This document shows, piece after piece, positions 26,001 through 38,840 of a stretch of 64,000 bases of DNA. The DNA comes from Gymnogyps californianus (Eukaryota > Chordata > Aves > Accipitriformes > Cathartidae), in contig NC_059472.1 in NCBI RefSeq assembly GCF_018139145.2, positions 101,692,877 through 101,756,876 of the forward strand. Reading direction: 5' to 3'. Numbering within the stretch: the first letter of the stretch is position 1; every line of letters begins with the position of its first letter. The notes beneath the pieces were generated by a model. It was given only the letters and a program-made list of their open reading frames with translations, was not told the origin of the DNA and did no database searches. A program made the translations under genes and the position numbers.

Positions 26001-27049
26001 TCCCCTCAGATCTATCATCCTCAACAATAAAAAGCACATTAAAAAGTGAGATTAAAAGCCATAATAAATCTATAATTGTAAGGTAAAAAGCCAAGAAGTT
26101 GTTAAAATGGAAAACACTTTTTTTCTTTTTTTTAACATGACAGCATAATAGCAATGGACCAGCGTTTTTACTTTGAAGGGCTGTCCCAGCTCAGAAGAAG
26201 AAAGTAAATCTTTGTGAACATTTTAATATTAATGAAACAATTCAGCAGCACTCTAAAAGAAAGTATTTCTTTCTCTCATAATCGCTGTGTGCACTTTACC
26301 CAAACTGTAGCATCTCACATCTGGAAAGTGTTGGCCAAGACAAAAAAAAAAAAACAAATTACAAAAAATTGGTGGGTTTCATGGCACATGTGACTACATA
26401 TGCCTATTCAGGGTAGAAGAAAAAAGAGTTTTTCAGATGTTTCAGAAATGCATATGGGGAAAGAAATCCTGAAAAGGAGGCAGCCTTCCTGCAGGTATGT
26501 GGAAGTTTTGAAGACCTTGGTTGAGATGTGAGGAAGGAGGTTCTTTTTTGATGATTTCTCAGAGGAACAAAGCACTGACTCATTCGTTTTAGCTCAATCA
26601 TTAAGAAATGACTAGATAATAATAAGGTTCCATCTCTTTGACAATGAATCCATTTTCAGACAGGCTATTAATTGAAAATATGCTAAGTATTACTTTCTGT
26701 TATCAATGCATTGTTTTAATGTAGTATTATATTAGAATTACTACAAAATAGTATTATATATGTTACTTAAATACAGTAATGTATATAAAACAGAAAACAA
26801 TTCAAATGAATCCTTTTTTAACATGTTCCTAGCAGGAAGCCTTACTGTCAAAGGTGGATCAGACAGAATTATAACAGTTCAAATTACAATGAAAGGGAAT
26901 GTAGAGAAATTCCCAGGAAGTGAAATGAAGGTGGCTTCTGGTAAGAGATGAATCTTTAGAAGAATTTCAGTTTTGTAGGTAGTTATTAAATACTGTTTTA
27001 CAGCAATGAAAGCAACTCATGGACTGATCCTTACTAGCTGTTGTATAGT
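23095..27049. other. Unassigned AT-rich noncoding DNA
   Basis: No gene is supported. Open frames reach 104 codons and have no domain. Homopolymer runs occur at about 23698-23709 (T), 23951-23960 (T) and 26342-26354 (A). I recognised no transposon before the CR1 start at 27050. Confidence 0.55.
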
Positions 27050-27712
27050 ACCCAGAGCACAAATACAGGCTGGGTGGAGACTGGATTGAGAACAGCACTG
27101 CGGACAAGGACATGGGGATGTTGGTTGACGAGAAGCTCAACATGACCCAGCAATGTGCGCTCACAGCCCAGAAAGCCAACCGTATCCTGGGCTGCATCAA
27201 AAGAAGCATGACCAGCAGGTCGAGGAAGGTGATTCTCCCCCCTCTACTCCACTCTTGTGAGACCCCACCTGGAGTACTGCATCCAGCTGTGGGGGCCCCA
27301 ACATAAGAAGGACATGGACCCATTGGAGCAGGTCCAGAGGAGGGCCAAGAAGATGATTAGAGGGCTGGAGCACCTCTCCTATGAAGACAGGCTGAGAGAG
27401 TTGGGGTTGTTCAGCCTGGAGAAGAGAAGGCTCCAGGGAGACCTTATAGCAGCCTTCCCGCACCTAAAGGGGGCCTACAAGAAAGCCAGCGAAGGATTTT
27501 TTACAAGGGCATGTAGTGATAGGACGAGGGGTAACGGTTTTAAACTGAAAGAGGGTAGATTTAATTAGATGTAAGGAAGAAGTTCTTTCCTGTGAGGGTG
27601 GTGAGGCACAGGATCAGGTTGCCCAGAGAGGTTGTGGATGGCCCACCCCTGGAAGTGTTCAAGGCCAGGTTGGATGGGGCTTTGAGCAACCTGGTCTAGT
27701 GGAAGGTATCCC
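27050..27712 (+). mobile_element. CR1 LINE fragment, C-terminal part of ORF2 (avian type)
   Basis: This is the end of the CR1 reverse-transcriptase ORF. Segments readable by translation include [20 protein letters not shown] (from about 27127), then in a second frame [20 protein letters not shown] (from about 27263), [20 protein letters not shown], and [20 protein letters not shown] (to about 27560). In a third frame VFKARLDGALSNLV ends near 27700. The copy is 5'-truncated: the catalytic domain is absent. It is broken by one extra base in the C run at 27237-27242 and by a one-base loss near 27563 that creates a stop. The usual CR1 3'UTR with its short terminal repeats is also missing after GGTCTAGTGG. 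Low divergence marks it as the youngest LINE here. Open frames at 27112, 27257 and antisense 26967 and 27197 are parts or shadows of it. Confidence 0.93.
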
Positions 27713-29040
27713 TATGTATTTGTACCTGAGATCTTCAGCTACAAGAAGAAGTAGGAGGGGAGAGGAGAAAGAATATGACAGCTGTTAATAAGTAGTCTGT
27801 ACAACCATGAAACTAGGAATCAGAGTAGAAGAAGACAAAAGGGAGAAGAAATGAGAAAGAACTGTGAAAATAAGAGAAAAGCAGAAAGAAATGCCATGCA
27901 AAGACTACTCGAGAGGGAGGTTGCAAAAAAAAGCTTTCACAATGAAGATAATAGATCTTAATTGCAGCCAAATAATTCACTAAAATGAACCAGAGGTTGA
28001 TATCTACCCATGAGAGGTTGATGTGGCAGGCTGACCAAAGCTTCAGCAGAAGGGTGGCTGCCCACGACAGACATGCAACACACACAGTCACTGTAAAGTC
28101 ACAACCGAACACCACGTCCCAGTGGGCATCGTGCTAAATTCATGCAGTGCAGCAGTGGTAGCTGCCCTTAGCAGTTGTCCTCCATTGAAAAGAGGGGTCA
28201 TTAAATCTTAGAGGAATTATTACTATTGCTTTAATTATTATTGGATGCTAGGAACAGAATCAGCAAGTTCAATTCCTTTCCCAGATCTCTGAGTCAGAAC
28301 TGTTGCCTAACTGCCCACCTGTCAACAAGCAGATATATTTAAATAAAAACAGGCATTGGTGTGGCTCTATTGAACCCTTTCCAAAGGCAATGAAGTCTAT
28401 TGGACTGAGAAGATCCTATGGAGCACAGACAGGGAAAGAAACCCAGTTTGTATTTAGGCCAAAGGGTTTTGGTTGGTCGTTTTTATTTCTTGACTATGTT
28501 TGATTCAATATCCTCTCTGACAGAATGCTGCCAAGCTTTGCAAACCCAAAATGGGACTCGCTTTTTTTGTTAAAATTCCAGTAATATCTAGTACCCAGTA
28601 TTGTTAATTTTAGGGATAAATTGTTAAATACTCTCAGTTCCTTATTATCACTTGTTTCTGCTGCTAATAGAAAGCACATAGCCAAGTAAATCAAAGTATC
28701 CAGATGGAGGAGAAAAACAATTCACTCAAGAAATGGATTTCAGTTTCAGTTTTCCCAAGAAGCTTTTATAAACATTAAGGAACAGAATGTTTATGAAAAA
28801 TGTCTCGTCAGTGTCCTTTTAAGTGCACCACGCATATGGAGCATATACAAAAATATTAAAAAGGAAATTAAGTTCCTGTAGATCCTCCATGTCATCTGGG
28901 CATTTGGAAGCCATCCGTGCCCCAGCTTCAGAGTACTCGGCAATACCTATAAGCCCAGAAAGGATCCATTAAAAGAAAGGTTTCTATCTGATATGTATGG
29001 CAGAGAAGCACATTGAGTTGAATATGTTTGGTTTGGGAAA
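27713..29040. other. Unassigned noncoding DNA
   Basis: Directly after the CR1 break the sequence is unrelated to the CR1 tail. The minus-strand frame at 27813-28115 (100 codons) is rich in Phe, Leu and Ser because the plus strand is purine-rich; it has no domain and I do not call it a gene. Confidence 0.5.
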
Positions 29041-29300
29041 TCTGTGTTTGCCTGTTAAGTGGAGCTCTCCTTACACATTAATAGAAAGATGAACCTAATG
29101 CTCATCGCCTCATGTGGTTTTGTGTGTCCCAGGAATACTACTACTACAGTCTACAACTACAAGGCTCCATCTGGCTGCTCAATTAGAGCCCAACGTGACA
29201 ACTGATTGTCATGCAGAAACAATTGATTAGATTTTTATGTCCCTCAACAAGCTGACTCAATTACAATGAGTATAATTTTTCTTCTCATTTTTTTTTCTTT
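29041..29300. other. Candidate conserved noncoding element (unverified)
   Basis: This repeat-free segment has SOX- and homeodomain-like words (AACAATTGATTAG near 29220, CAATTAGAG near 29181) and an inverted repeat TGACAA-CTGA-TTGTCA at 29196-29211. It resembles enhancer sequence in texture. There is no coding signal, and conservation is not testable here. Confidence 0.25.
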
Positions 29301-32300
29301 TTGCTTTATAGCTTATAGTTTATTTTATTGTTTTCCAGTTCTGGCACTGAAGTCTGTGGACTATCAAATGCCCTTGCCAAGAGGAAGCTACACCATTCTG
29401 AGACCTTGATGTGCTGTGAAGGGCTTCTGGGCAGCTTCGCAGCAACTTTGCCAAAGCACAGTCGATTATGCTGCATTTAGACAGAATTTTTGAGTAGTCT
29501 TGTTAACCCCTCTCCAAAACAATTGAGAGATGAATATTAAAAATTAATTTGAGTTACTAACTGTACATCTGTTCACAACTTGTAAATTAGTCTGCTCTTC
29601 CACTTTTAAAGCTCTTCTTTTGGGATGAGGTGAGCCTAACCCTCAGCAGTGCTGGTCTTCCCCATTTTGCTCAGACTAGGAGCAAGGTCCAGGGAAAAGG
29701 CTAGCAGGAGCTGTGAACTTTGCAGACCTGTCACACTCAGTATCCAGGCTGCTCCCCATGTCTTCTGGAAGAATTGCTTTCCAGTGAAGTTCTTCACATT
29801 TCTATAGATGCCCTGAGAGAAGAATTAAGGCCTCAGAGCTGGATTTTTCCCAGCATTATACCAATTCCCAGTGAGCTGAAGGGCAAATAAATCTCCTTTT
29901 CTCCTGTGTATCCTGTATTTGGGGGTGACATCCTTGTGTTTACACAGATTGGAGACTGCTATACTTATTTTCCCAATGTCCAGGGTGTGCATATAGACAA
30001 AAACATCATCAAGAGTGCGCTTTATCTGCTCAGGCCATTAAAACTCATCCGAAGTATGGGATGAAGAATCACAAAGAAGGAAGAAAAGACTATATTTGCT
30101 AATGACCTGATAGAGACATTGCATTTTTCTTAAAACTGGAAACTTGGTTCAGATCCAAAATTCATCTTATCCTGCATAATTCAAAGGACTTTCAACTCAA
30201 ATCCATTAATGCTAAAAAGCAACAAAGTATAGTGGGGTTCTGTCCTCCTTCATGTCCTATTCCCATCCTTTCAAATGTAAGTCTTCCCTATTTTAAAAGA
30301 GTGTATGAGTGTGATTTCATTATGCAGAAATAAGGTAACATAATTTCTCCCCACATTAAGAAGCAAATACCTCCTTTTCTTGTAGCCAAACAATGCTATT
30401 TGAGGAATTCTTAGGAAAAAGCATTTTGGTCACAGTCTTATGTGTATGACATATACACACATCCCAACGGCAAAAGGAATACCTTTCAGCATACTGAACC
30501 AGTAATGTAACCCTCTGCTGCTTCCCCACTTACTGCTCTGTACGAGTCAAGGGCCCTATAGGTCAGCCGTTGCCACAGGGGAAAGGTGGGAAGACAGTTG
30601 GTTCTCCCCACTCGGCAATTCAGTCCTATTGCTCTATAGGCTGGTTTCAAATTCCTCTTCTCAGGATTTCCTAATTATGGTTTCACTAATTGCTCTTTGC
30701 AATGAAAAAAAAGTGGAGCCAAGATGTTCCTCTTTGTTTCAAGGCTACCTTTGACCATCACCATTACTGTGCTGAGTTCTCTGGAATGAGCCTCGCCACC
30801 ACCATGAGCAGCACTCACAAAGCCCAAACGATGCCTGCCTCTTTGGCCTCCTCACTGAGCTCTCTTGAAATACAGCCAGGCTTGCCAAGTCCTGCAGCTC
30901 TGTGATTAAACACGAGACAATTTCAGGTCAGCATAGGGCTTTCTTTGTCAACTGGTTCTGAAGATCACTGGCTTATTCAAACCCTTGATTCATGGATTCA
31001 TAACAAAGAGTAATGTGCCTGTCTGATTGAAGAACAGTTCACCAAAGTATATGGGAAGGGGGGAAGAAATTGAAATATTTTTCTATCCAACAATAAAATA
31101 TCTTTCTCAATTAGCATTTTCATATGAAAATGAAGCATTATAATATGAGTTTCTCCAAAAGAAATCAATTCAAATAGCTTTTTCAGGGGGTTGTGGGTTT
31201 TTTTTTTTTCCTTCAAGGAAAGGGAAAGGCTGAGGACCTGAAGGCAGAGTTAATTTTGCAGGAGACTAAACCCCACTCAACACTTAGCCCTTCACCTGTG
31301 AACAAGCATTGTGTAACTGGGACATTGCAGAGGGAATCGTGGCATATGGAAGGTTTATACGGACAAACTGACCATAATCCTAGTTAAAAGCCAGAAAATT
31401 CTCTAAAAGCCAGCTCTCTAAAGAGCTTAACTCTCAGTTGTGCCACAAAAGCACAGCATTCTTACAACGGCGTGGAGTAACTACTGTTTCATGCCTGCCT
31501 TAGGCAGTAGCACAAGGATGGTAAGTACCAGTATGTTCTGATTATTATAAAGCATAGTTTCTTCTTGCTGTTGTAGGTGAGGCTGATATATTAAGCCCCA
31601 AAGTCTATTCTACCCAGCTAGTGTTATTGGACTTGTTCCACTGGGAGGGAGTCCCAAAGCTTTCAGTGTAACAGGGAGTTATTCAAGCCACACCCCTTTT
31701 TTTGCAAGTGACACTTTCATTCTGAGTCACACCAGCAGGCCTTATTAGCAACATCAGTCTTGTTGGCTTTTATTCCCATAGCCCCACAATACCTCCCAGC
31801 TAAGGGGCCATGAGATGGCTTCCCTCTTCTGAGGTCCCCAGAGCTATAAAGCAGATCTATGCAAACCTACTCAGGGCAAAAAAAGCAGTGGCAGTTGAGA
31901 ATTTAATTTGGGCATTTAAAACATGTAGCATAAAGAAGAACTCAGACTTGGGAACAAAATAGATTTCTCCTGAAGAAACTGAAAAAGCTGAAAAAAATTT
32001 CCCACGTTACTAAAATCAAGCACCCTTTAGTACATAGCAGCTAAGCCATCTCCTAGCTGAAGGTCATGTGGCTGGTGTCTGCAGTCTCAGGATTTAGTAA
32101 TGAATGAACATATGCATTTTGTCTCAGTAGCAATGGGTGAAAAGAAGTGAATCCGCTTTTCCTCTTGTGCAAGTCTGTGCACACTTTGGAGCACAGACAA
32201 GGGGGAGTCCTTGCTCTAGCAAAGTCCTCGGCTTCCACCAGTCCAGGGGGGATTTCACTCGCAGTGACTAATGCTAGAGGTGTGTAACTACTCTGTGTCA

Positions 32301-32559
32301 ATGAATAAATAGCCCAGCAATGAAATGGACTCAGACCTCACATACTTAGGAAAGCTGACACAGGGTTATTGCTATTTGGAAGTGCAAATACACACTACAA
32401 TATATACCACGTTAAAGTTCTCAGCAGCAACGTTCTTCAGCTTTAATTATACTGTCAAAGCACCAATTTCACCAAAGGCTGTAGGGGTAACAGCAACCTT
32501 TCACAAATAGTAACACCCTTCAAACGGGAGTGTTTTGCTGCAGTACACAGTTGAAATTT
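29301..32559. other. Unassigned noncoding DNA
   Basis: No gene is supported. Open frames are at most 82 codons and have no domain. A T run at 31199-31210 and a few short A/T runs are the only simple repeats noticed. No named transposon was recognised. Confidence 0.55.
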
Positions 32560-32760
32560 AATTTCTCCACCATATGAAAAATTGAAATACTTAAGTAATA
32601 ACATTCAGCAACATCATCTGCCATCTGATAGTGCACAGAAACTGGGCAATTATGTTTCGCCTCGGGTGGCTAATAGGCCCATTTCAAATTTCAGGCATTA
32701 TCAGATAATAACACTGCCTGCATCTGAGTATGTTATTATAATTATTAACCGTAAAGAAAT
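32560..32760. other. Candidate conserved noncoding element (unverified)
   Basis: Repeat-free DNA with TTATCAGATAATAACACTG (GATA-type sites in both directions near 32700), CCATCTGATAG and TATTATAATTATTAACCG. It runs straight into the G-rich tract at 32761. The case rests on motif density alone. Confidence 0.2.
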
Positions 32761-32785
32761 GGGGGGGGGGAGGGGCGGTGGAGGG
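32761..32785 (+). repeat. G-rich tract with quadruplex potential
   Basis: Ten G, A, four G, a seven-base interval, then three G. There are at least four runs of three or more G within 25 bases, meeting the usual G-quadruplex pattern on the plus strand. It stands out in AT-rich surroundings. Confidence 0.75.
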
Positions 32786-35700
32786 AGAAGGATTGTTTTT
32801 AATTATTTAATTTTGAAGTGCAATAAGATAAGTTCATTGTTCCCCATGAGCTAACATTCAGAGACCGAGTGCTGGCATCGCTGCAAATTTAACTCAGTTC
32901 AAACTGACGTGTTTTCAGAGTCATAAAACCTTATCATTGCTATTTGGAGTAAGTAGGTCTCAGAGCAGTGAGACTTGCCTAGAAACATTACATGGGAATA
33001 AAAATGGTAATGGCAACAGAAAATCTGAGGAATCTTCCACCAGAAACCAGTTTATTTCTGATATCATACTTAACAACTGCAGTCAGTGTTTTAGATCCTT
33101 TACTATTTTTTAATTATTTAGCTTTCAAACTCTTCTTAGGATGTGGATATTCAGATTTGGGACGAAGCAGAACCTAGACAAAATATTTTTCATACATTTA
33201 TAAATGTCAAAATTTAGGGCCACAAATGGGTACAAGCTTAAAAAGTGGAGAAATGGCTTTTGGGAATAGGGGCCCTTAGTCAAAGTGGCACTGGAGGCCA
33301 GCAGTTTGCTTTTGTGGCCTGGGTGAAAGTATATAAAAGCAAAATATAACTATTTTGACCAATTTCACATCCTCCATTTCTGTACCGATAGCAAAAATGA
33401 CATAACACCAAGGTGAAATACAGCATTAGACTTTCTAGATTTAGAAATGCTTCAGTGCCTGGAAGGAATATTGAATATATTCCTTCCTATAGAAAGGAAT
33501 AGAAAATTCAATAGATACAGCAAATTTAATAAATAAAATTATGTAGCGCAGAAATTAATATTAAGCTATGTAGAGGTCTCCACATCTCTCCATTTGCTGT
33601 AATTCTGTGATATTGGTATTTTTCAAAGCTCAAGGCTCAGAGATAGCATGCAAAGTGCTTTTAATAATTGCTTTTTTAAAAAAGTAATTTTCTAGCATTC
33701 TGTAGGAAAAGCTTCAGAAATAGTGAGGTGAGTTTACACTTTTGGACCAAGCACGAGACAGCATAAAAAGGCTAACTAATGATTTAAACCCTTTTCATTA
33801 TTTCATGTGAGACTGCTCTTTCCAACTCTCAAAGGTCATTTAGTGCACAAAAGGATTATCATGCATGAGAGTTGAGTGCTGTGTAATAAACACATTTAAC
33901 AGAGTTCCATAAAAAACAGAGAATAAGAAGTAAAGGCAGTTAAAAACAAGTATTTGTCTGATCACCTGGAGGCAAACAATTCTCCATTTGAACAGCCACT
34001 ATGAGTCACGTCAAGCCACCAGCATCATGCCTGCTCCAGTCCCATCAGCTTCCCAACCTCCTCATTAACCACTTCACAAGCCAGCTTCATGCCTCTTCCA
34101 CCATCGTACATCCGTGTCCGTGAAAGTGCTACAAATAACTGCATTTTTCTGAAAAACGATGGAGAACTTAAGAATTTAGTTTTCATGGGTGTCTTTTTCT
34201 CTGTGAATATTGCAGTTATCTCATGAAAGATATTTTACAATTAGAAAAGCAAGAAAAACCTGCTCTTCTCTGCAGTGTTACAGGGTGGCTGTGAAGAAAG
34301 ATGCATTTCAGGGGACTCACGGCACTGGACAGCTGGGCACTGCTACTCCAGATCACTTCAAAGCAAAGCTGATCTACCTCCCTAAAGGTTGCTGCTTTGG
34401 CTAAAACACAGCACTTCACATTTTTCCGTTAAGTAATCTTAACTACACATGTGGATTTAGTTGTAAGGGATAAGGCAAATAGATTGCAAGAAGGTCTCCG
34501 ACTCGGCAGCAGCGGGTTTGATGAAGAACAGGTCTCCCTTCTGAACCTTCATGAGCTTTCACAGAACAGCCTCGCCAGCACTCGTGTAGTTTTGTGCAAC
34601 AGTCGCCAGCGTTTTGCAGCTCCTCTGGTCCTGTGCTCCAGGAAACTGGGCGGTCGTCTCCAATGCTTCACTCCTGAGCTGCCTGCAAGATGTTGCGATC
34701 TGGCCAGCCCAACCTGTGCAGCCAGATCATGTGCAAAGCGAGGAACTCGGTAAAGGGGAGGACTGATTCTCCCACACGTCGATAGGAAAATAACCATCCA
34801 ACATACGCTTTGTTTAGGCTTATAAAAACTGAGAACATCATTGGTAACAGACAGATAGAGCTAAGCTGAAAAACATACTGAATTGTAATCTCCAGCATAA
34901 GGGTGCTGAGCTGTAACTGCCGGGGGGCAAGGACAGCCTGGCTTCCTCCAGTCTGTGCAGGAATGGCTCATGCACAGCAATCCTGCCCCTGACACGGCAC
35001 CCGAGAATCAAGCGTATGAGTGATATGTTTGTGGTTAGGTGTTGACTTTACGACTTTTTTAACTACCAGGGAATTTTTTGCAAAGGTATTTTTTCAGAGC
35101 CTCACCGTGTAGTTTTTCAGTATGATATATGTAGTTGTTCAATGCTTCAGCCTTTCAGTGTAACACAAGAGGTAAGTGGAAAGGCCGTGGAAATTTTTGA
35201 TTACTGCAGAGTAGTGCAGCTCAGCAAATTTTTTTTTAAAATATATTATTGATAGGATATTTAGCAAATTCTGAATGGCAGATTACTTGCTAGTTTGCAA
35301 ACACTCCATATATCGAGTATTAAGATATTCAACTTGATTTGCTCTCGAATAGAAGTAAATCACATCACATCTTTTAAAAAAAAAACCAAACAAAACAAAA
35401 TCAGAAATAAAACTATTTACTCTAGTGAAACAAATCTCTTCAGCCATGGAAATCTTCCTCTCTCACTCGCCTCCTCCCCCATATTTCAAAATGGCACTGG
35501 CCCAAGATACAGTAATCCAGTTTGTTCAGTGACCAAACACTCTCTCATGCCTGGAGGATCAACTCGAGATGCCGCACAGCCAGAATCAATTCATGAAGCT
35601 GACATCTGAGCACCCTCTGAAGGCTGCAGTACCTGGGGTGCCTGAAATGCCATTATCTCTCCCTGTAAGTGGTGAATCTTAAGAAGTGGAATCGCGTTTT

Positions 35701-36013
35701 CCCTGGCCTGTTTTCAATGGCAACATGTCAGATTTTAATTGCCTAAAAGGGTCTTAAATTTAAAATGCTTTTTCCCAGGTTCTCGGATGATTTAAATCCT
35801 TGACTAGTTCATTAAAAGGCCATTTGCAATGAGGCAGGCTGGCGCATCTCTCACTTAGCACGCTCAGCTGAGCTAGGAATAGAAGTAAATAAACAGCATC
35901 CGCTCCACCTGACACTGAGCACAAGCGTTTGTGGGCACCCACAGTGGTGGCGGAGGGGCGGAACGGGTGTATTGTGGTTAAAGGGCTCAGTTCTTTCTTG
36001 AACAAATACATAA
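32786..36013. other. Unassigned noncoding DNA
   Basis: No gene is supported. A perfect inverted repeat lies at 33461-33487. The slightly GC-richer part at 34450-34800 has overlapping open frames on both strands (100 and 82 codons) without domains. No named transposon was recognised. Confidence 0.55.
33461..33487. repeat. Perfect inverted repeat
   Basis: The arms GGAAGGAATAT (33461-33471) and ATATTCCTTCC (33477-33487) are exact reverse complements with a five-base loop. A partial third copy (AAAGGAATAG) follows at about 33493. It could form an 11-base-pair hairpin. Confidence 0.75.
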
Positions 36014-36085
36014 GGTGAAATCCTGGCTTTAGTGAAGTCAGTGGCAAAATTCCCAAAGCTTTCAATGGGACCAGATTTTTCTCTC
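36014..36085. mobile_element. Old palindromic repeat, possible MITE (sauropsid type)
   Basis: The left arm reads GGTGAAATCCTGGCTTTAGT then GAAGTCAG. The right arm reads CTTTCAATGGGACCAGATTT. They are imperfect reverse complements around a short spacer. The words GAAATCCTGGC, GAAGTCA and TCAATGGGACCAG recall a palindromic dispersed element that I associate with reptile and bird genomes. The likely origin is a nonautonomous DNA transposon, but I cannot name the family. The minus-strand open frames across it are not genes. Confidence 0.45.
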
Positions 36086-38840
36086 AATTAGTTCCAGAGG
36101 GTTCCTACAGGGTGGAGCCTTTGAAGGGGCAATGTAAATAGATAGCTTATCCATAAGGGTCCAGCGTAGCTCATTGGAAAGCATAAACCCAATAGAGCAA
36201 CAATATGCAGTAGATGCATGCTTTGGCTAGACGCCTTCCTCAATGTTTTGCATTTTCACCCTGTGTTCTGTTTGTGTCTGTGTATTACTTGGAAATGATA
36301 TAGTATTAGATTAGATACAGTAGTGGAAACCTGATTTAAAGGAGCATTCAGAAGATCAGTAAAAATCAGTTTCCTGATGAATAGAAATGGCTCTCTAATA
36401 AAAATGGAAAAAATGCATTCTCAAGACATTTGGAACTGACTTTGAGAGAGAGAGGTAATTGAGAGAGAGAGGTAGGAATAGCCTCTTGTACAGGTTCTGC
36501 TTTCTATACAGGATTCATCTAATATTTCTAATTTGGAAAATACTAATATTTTCCAAAGTTTTGGAAAAAGTAGTTAGGAACAGATCATTAGAAAATCTCA
36601 GCTCACATCTAATGACTACGTATATGTATATGTGTAGGTGGTACTTATAGACACCTCAGTCGCTATTCATATATATATATACAGCAATAATATATATATG
36701 TACACAGCAGTAATGAGACTCATGATGCAGCCACCCATATCGTTCTTACACGCATGCACATATGCTGTGCACATTCAGCTCCGGAATGTTGCAGACCCTG
36801 ATCACAGATGTTTCATCAGCCAGGACTGCTTGCAAAATTCCAATTCTTAGTATCAACCACTTTATTAGTAATTATGCTTGGCACTTACATAACCTTTTTC
36901 GGGTAACTGATACCTTCTGGATACTGAGAGGTTTTCGTTTACAGAAAGACCATACATTTGTGGTATCACAGTTTCTTGCCACAAGCTTGGCACTATACAG
37001 CGCTGAAAAGTTTTGCTCTGCAGTACAGCCTAGTCTTGTGCTGTATAAATATCAGATGCTGCTGATAGCTCTAATGAATTTTTCAGGTATTTGAATTTTG
37101 GCTTTTAGGTAACTGGAAGGTGAAATCTGGGTAAAAGTTGCAGGTTAGCAGAAGGGTTCAGTGGTGAAGCATAACTGTTCATTTCCAAATGCCTAGGTAG
37201 TTATGTTTTCCTGATGTACTTCTTTCCATTACAGTTGAAATTAAGCAGTCTGTTTAGCTTCTTTTCACACGTTTCCCAAGGAGACTGAAATAGGAATTGT
37301 GTCCTTTTAAACCCTTTTTTTTTTTTTTTTTGATCTATCTGCTTTCTTCTCCCCCTCCTTTTGCAAACTTTCTCCACCTTGGAAAGCATGTTCAACAAAA
37401 GCAGTCTCTTTCTGCTTCGTTTTTTCTTTAACAGGTCAAATTTTCCTGGTTTTCCTTTTCTTGCTTTTTACTGTCACTTTGCTGTACAACAAAACTGTGA
37501 GAAAATGATCCATCTCTGTAAAGGCTGTTTGTTATTAAACTTAATACCTATTGAACTGCTGCTTCTTTTTCTTGAAGGTTTATGTTTGTCTTTAATTAAA
37601 AAGAAAGGATGTGCATGATGCATAGCTAGCTCCCTCTGATCTTTACTGTTTGATCCCATCCATTCGGATATAAATGTTTTTTCTTGTTCATTCAGACACT
37701 AAATCAATGCAACAAATCCAAAGGTATACTTCAGTGTTCATTTGTTTGTGGGATTTTTGTTTTCTTTTCTTTAAAAAATGTGTTGAAAAAGTGATATTAA
37801 GATAGTTGGGCCTCAAGACTTTAATATTTAAAACACAGAGCATAGCAAGGCAAGATCTGTTCTAGGCAATTCAGGATGTTTTGCAACACAATGCAAATAT
37901 TTACATTAGGAAAGCATCAAACTCGAAGAGTTAAATACTAAAAGTGGGATTACTTGAAGCTGACCCCACCTTCCCCACAGTGAAGGCAATACTAATACAC
38001 CCAGAGGATTAGCAGCCTTAATACAGGCTAAGTGTATCCATGTCTGACTAGCTGCTCTTTCACACTATGCTTCAGTCCATATTCCCAATCAGTTCAATTT
38101 GCTATTGCACTCTTTTTTCAGACGTGAACTGGACCATAATTTACAGCCTCCTTTCTCCCCGATAATTACAATCCTCTCAGAGACAATGTCTTTTCTGCTT
38201 TGGTTTTAAAATTTTCCAGTTAGATTTGCAATACAAGATGAAGTTACATTTCCATATCTTCTCCTGCTAGCTCTCCCAGCATTCCTGCTCTGCAGCTTTG
38301 CATGCTAAGCTCACAGCATTTCTTTTTAAGCCGGGTCTTGCTAATCTCCTCCATTCAGCCCTGTCATGTTCGGCCCCTCAGGGTGGATCACATTGGAACA
38401 GGGAAGAGGGGGGGATCTGGTAAGTCATGAACAGAAGATACTTTGCACATTTGCCTACTTTCTCTTTTTAAAAATATTTTCTTCAGAATGTCTTCTTCAT
38501 ATTGCAAGTGTCTTTTGTGTCGGAGTAATTTATGAAATCCCTGCTGAAGAATTCAATCTTGAAAATTAGCCAGCTGGGGACTAGAATAGTTAGGAAATAA
38601 TATCATTACAATGCAGTAATGTGTTAATAGTGCTGTTATAGCTTTGTAATTCCTACTGTTCTCATATCCCTGGCCTGCTATATGCTGATTTTTCCTCACA
38701 CTAAAGGAATTGCTATAGCAACATACCTTCAAACACATATGATTAATATTTTATATGTCCATGACTGACTAGATTTTTGTTCTAGCATATTGAAAAACAA
38801 GATGGAATACCTTCCATGAATCCATAGAACAGGAACTGAT
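36086..38840. other. Unassigned AT-rich noncoding DNA
   Basis: No gene is supported. It contains a 17-base tandem pair at 36442-36474, AT dinucleotide runs at about 36670-36700, and a 17-base T run at 37315-37331. Open frames are at most 110 codons (36762-37094) and have no domain. Confidence 0.55.
36442..36474. repeat. 17-base tandem duplication
   Basis: Two adjacent copies of TTGAGAGAGAGAGGTAA; the second lacks the final A. This is a purine-rich slippage product. Confidence 0.85.

Noticed and set aside
27197..27463. Minus-strand open frame of 88 codons
   Set aside because: It is an antisense shadow of the CR1 reverse-transcriptase end, whose true coding sense is plus.
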